From Candidatus Thiodiazotropha sp. (ex Gloverina cf. vestifex) (GTDB lineage: Bacteria; Pseudomonadota; Gammaproteobacteria; Chromatiales; Chromatiaceae), in the NCBI GenBank assembly GCA_025656435.1, contig JAHXHT010000007.1, positions 1-24,585 of the forward strand: a DNA stretch of 24,585 nt. Direction: 5' to 3'. The first letter of the stretch is position 1. Each line of letters opens with the position of its first letter. The notes under the pieces were generated by a model. That model saw only the letters and a program-made list of their open reading frames with translations, made no database searches and was not told the DNA's origin. The translations under genes were made by a program, and so were the position numbers. Of the stretch, positions 24,512 through 24,585 are shown piece after piece.

Positions 24512-24585
24512 CTAAGCGAGTCCAATCGGCTTCTCTCGAAGCAGTTTTAGAACGAGTACATAGACATTATCACGCCGATGGTTAA
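24512..24585 (-). CDS. Possible 3' end of an upstream gene cut by the window edge
   Basis: On the minus strand one frame is open from the window edge for 23 codons (NHRRDNVYVLVLKLLREKP and on) and stops at TAG (24514-24512), 40 bases before the glycosyltransferase start. The peptide looks protein-like with a hydrophobic/basic end, but it is too short to name and may be chance. Confidence 0.2.
   Translation of the reverse strand, partial: NHRRDNVYVLVLKLLREKPIGLA

Overview
The window reads as chromosome of a free-living or symbiotic gammaproteobacterium of the Chromatiales/sulfur-oxidizer type. The basis is gene order and protein similarity recalled from family knowledge: surE-pcm-yqaA-nlpD-rpoS, a complete cbb3 oxidase locus, and alaC-hom-thrC. 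TGA serves as an ordinary stop in many genes here, so the standard bacterial code applies. The genus is inference, and no search was possible.

Layout. (1) 1-287: a decayed minus-strand 5' end of what looks like an Smr-domain gene. (2) 288-5005: a tightly packed stress/stationary-phase operon, surE, pcm, yqaA, nlpD, rpoS, ending in an FNR/ANR-type oxygen sensor that starts on the rpoS stop codon but carries a frameshift. (3) 5006-5480: a long control region with an FNR-type box (5249-5262) and a CRP-like palindrome. (4) 5481-13888: the cbb3 terminal oxidase locus, ccoNOQP, then a tiny membrane ORF interrupted by an in-frame TGA, a strong terminator, and the assembly genes ccoG, ccoH, ccoI and ccoS. 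(5) 13889-16306: an accessory patch with an unrecognised membrane-anchored protein, a 292-bp MITE-like element inserted at a TA inside a 47-codon membrane-peptide gene, an unrecognised four-helix membrane protein and a convergent Mth938-like protein. (6) 16429-20234: alaC-hom-thrC. Threonine synthase carries an unusual five-cysteine insertion. (7) 20235-24585: an AT-richer surface-polysaccharide region with a Wzx-type flippase and two GT4 glycosyltransferases on the opposite strand.

How the parts relate. The oxygen sensor encoded just after rpoS is the natural regulator of the cbb3 genes immediately downstream, and an FNR-type box lies between them. CcoNOP form the oxidase, CcoQ is its small subunit, CcoG and CcoI handle copper, and CcoH and CcoS assist assembly. 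The most notable observations are three small lesions (fnr frameshift, TGA in the small cco ORF, MITE in a small ORF), the exact TA duplication that restores the disrupted frame, a solo copy of the MITE end after ccoS, and the cysteine-rich ThrC insertion. I found no rRNA, tRNA, CRISPR array or obvious phage. I did not find a clearly new multi-gene system.
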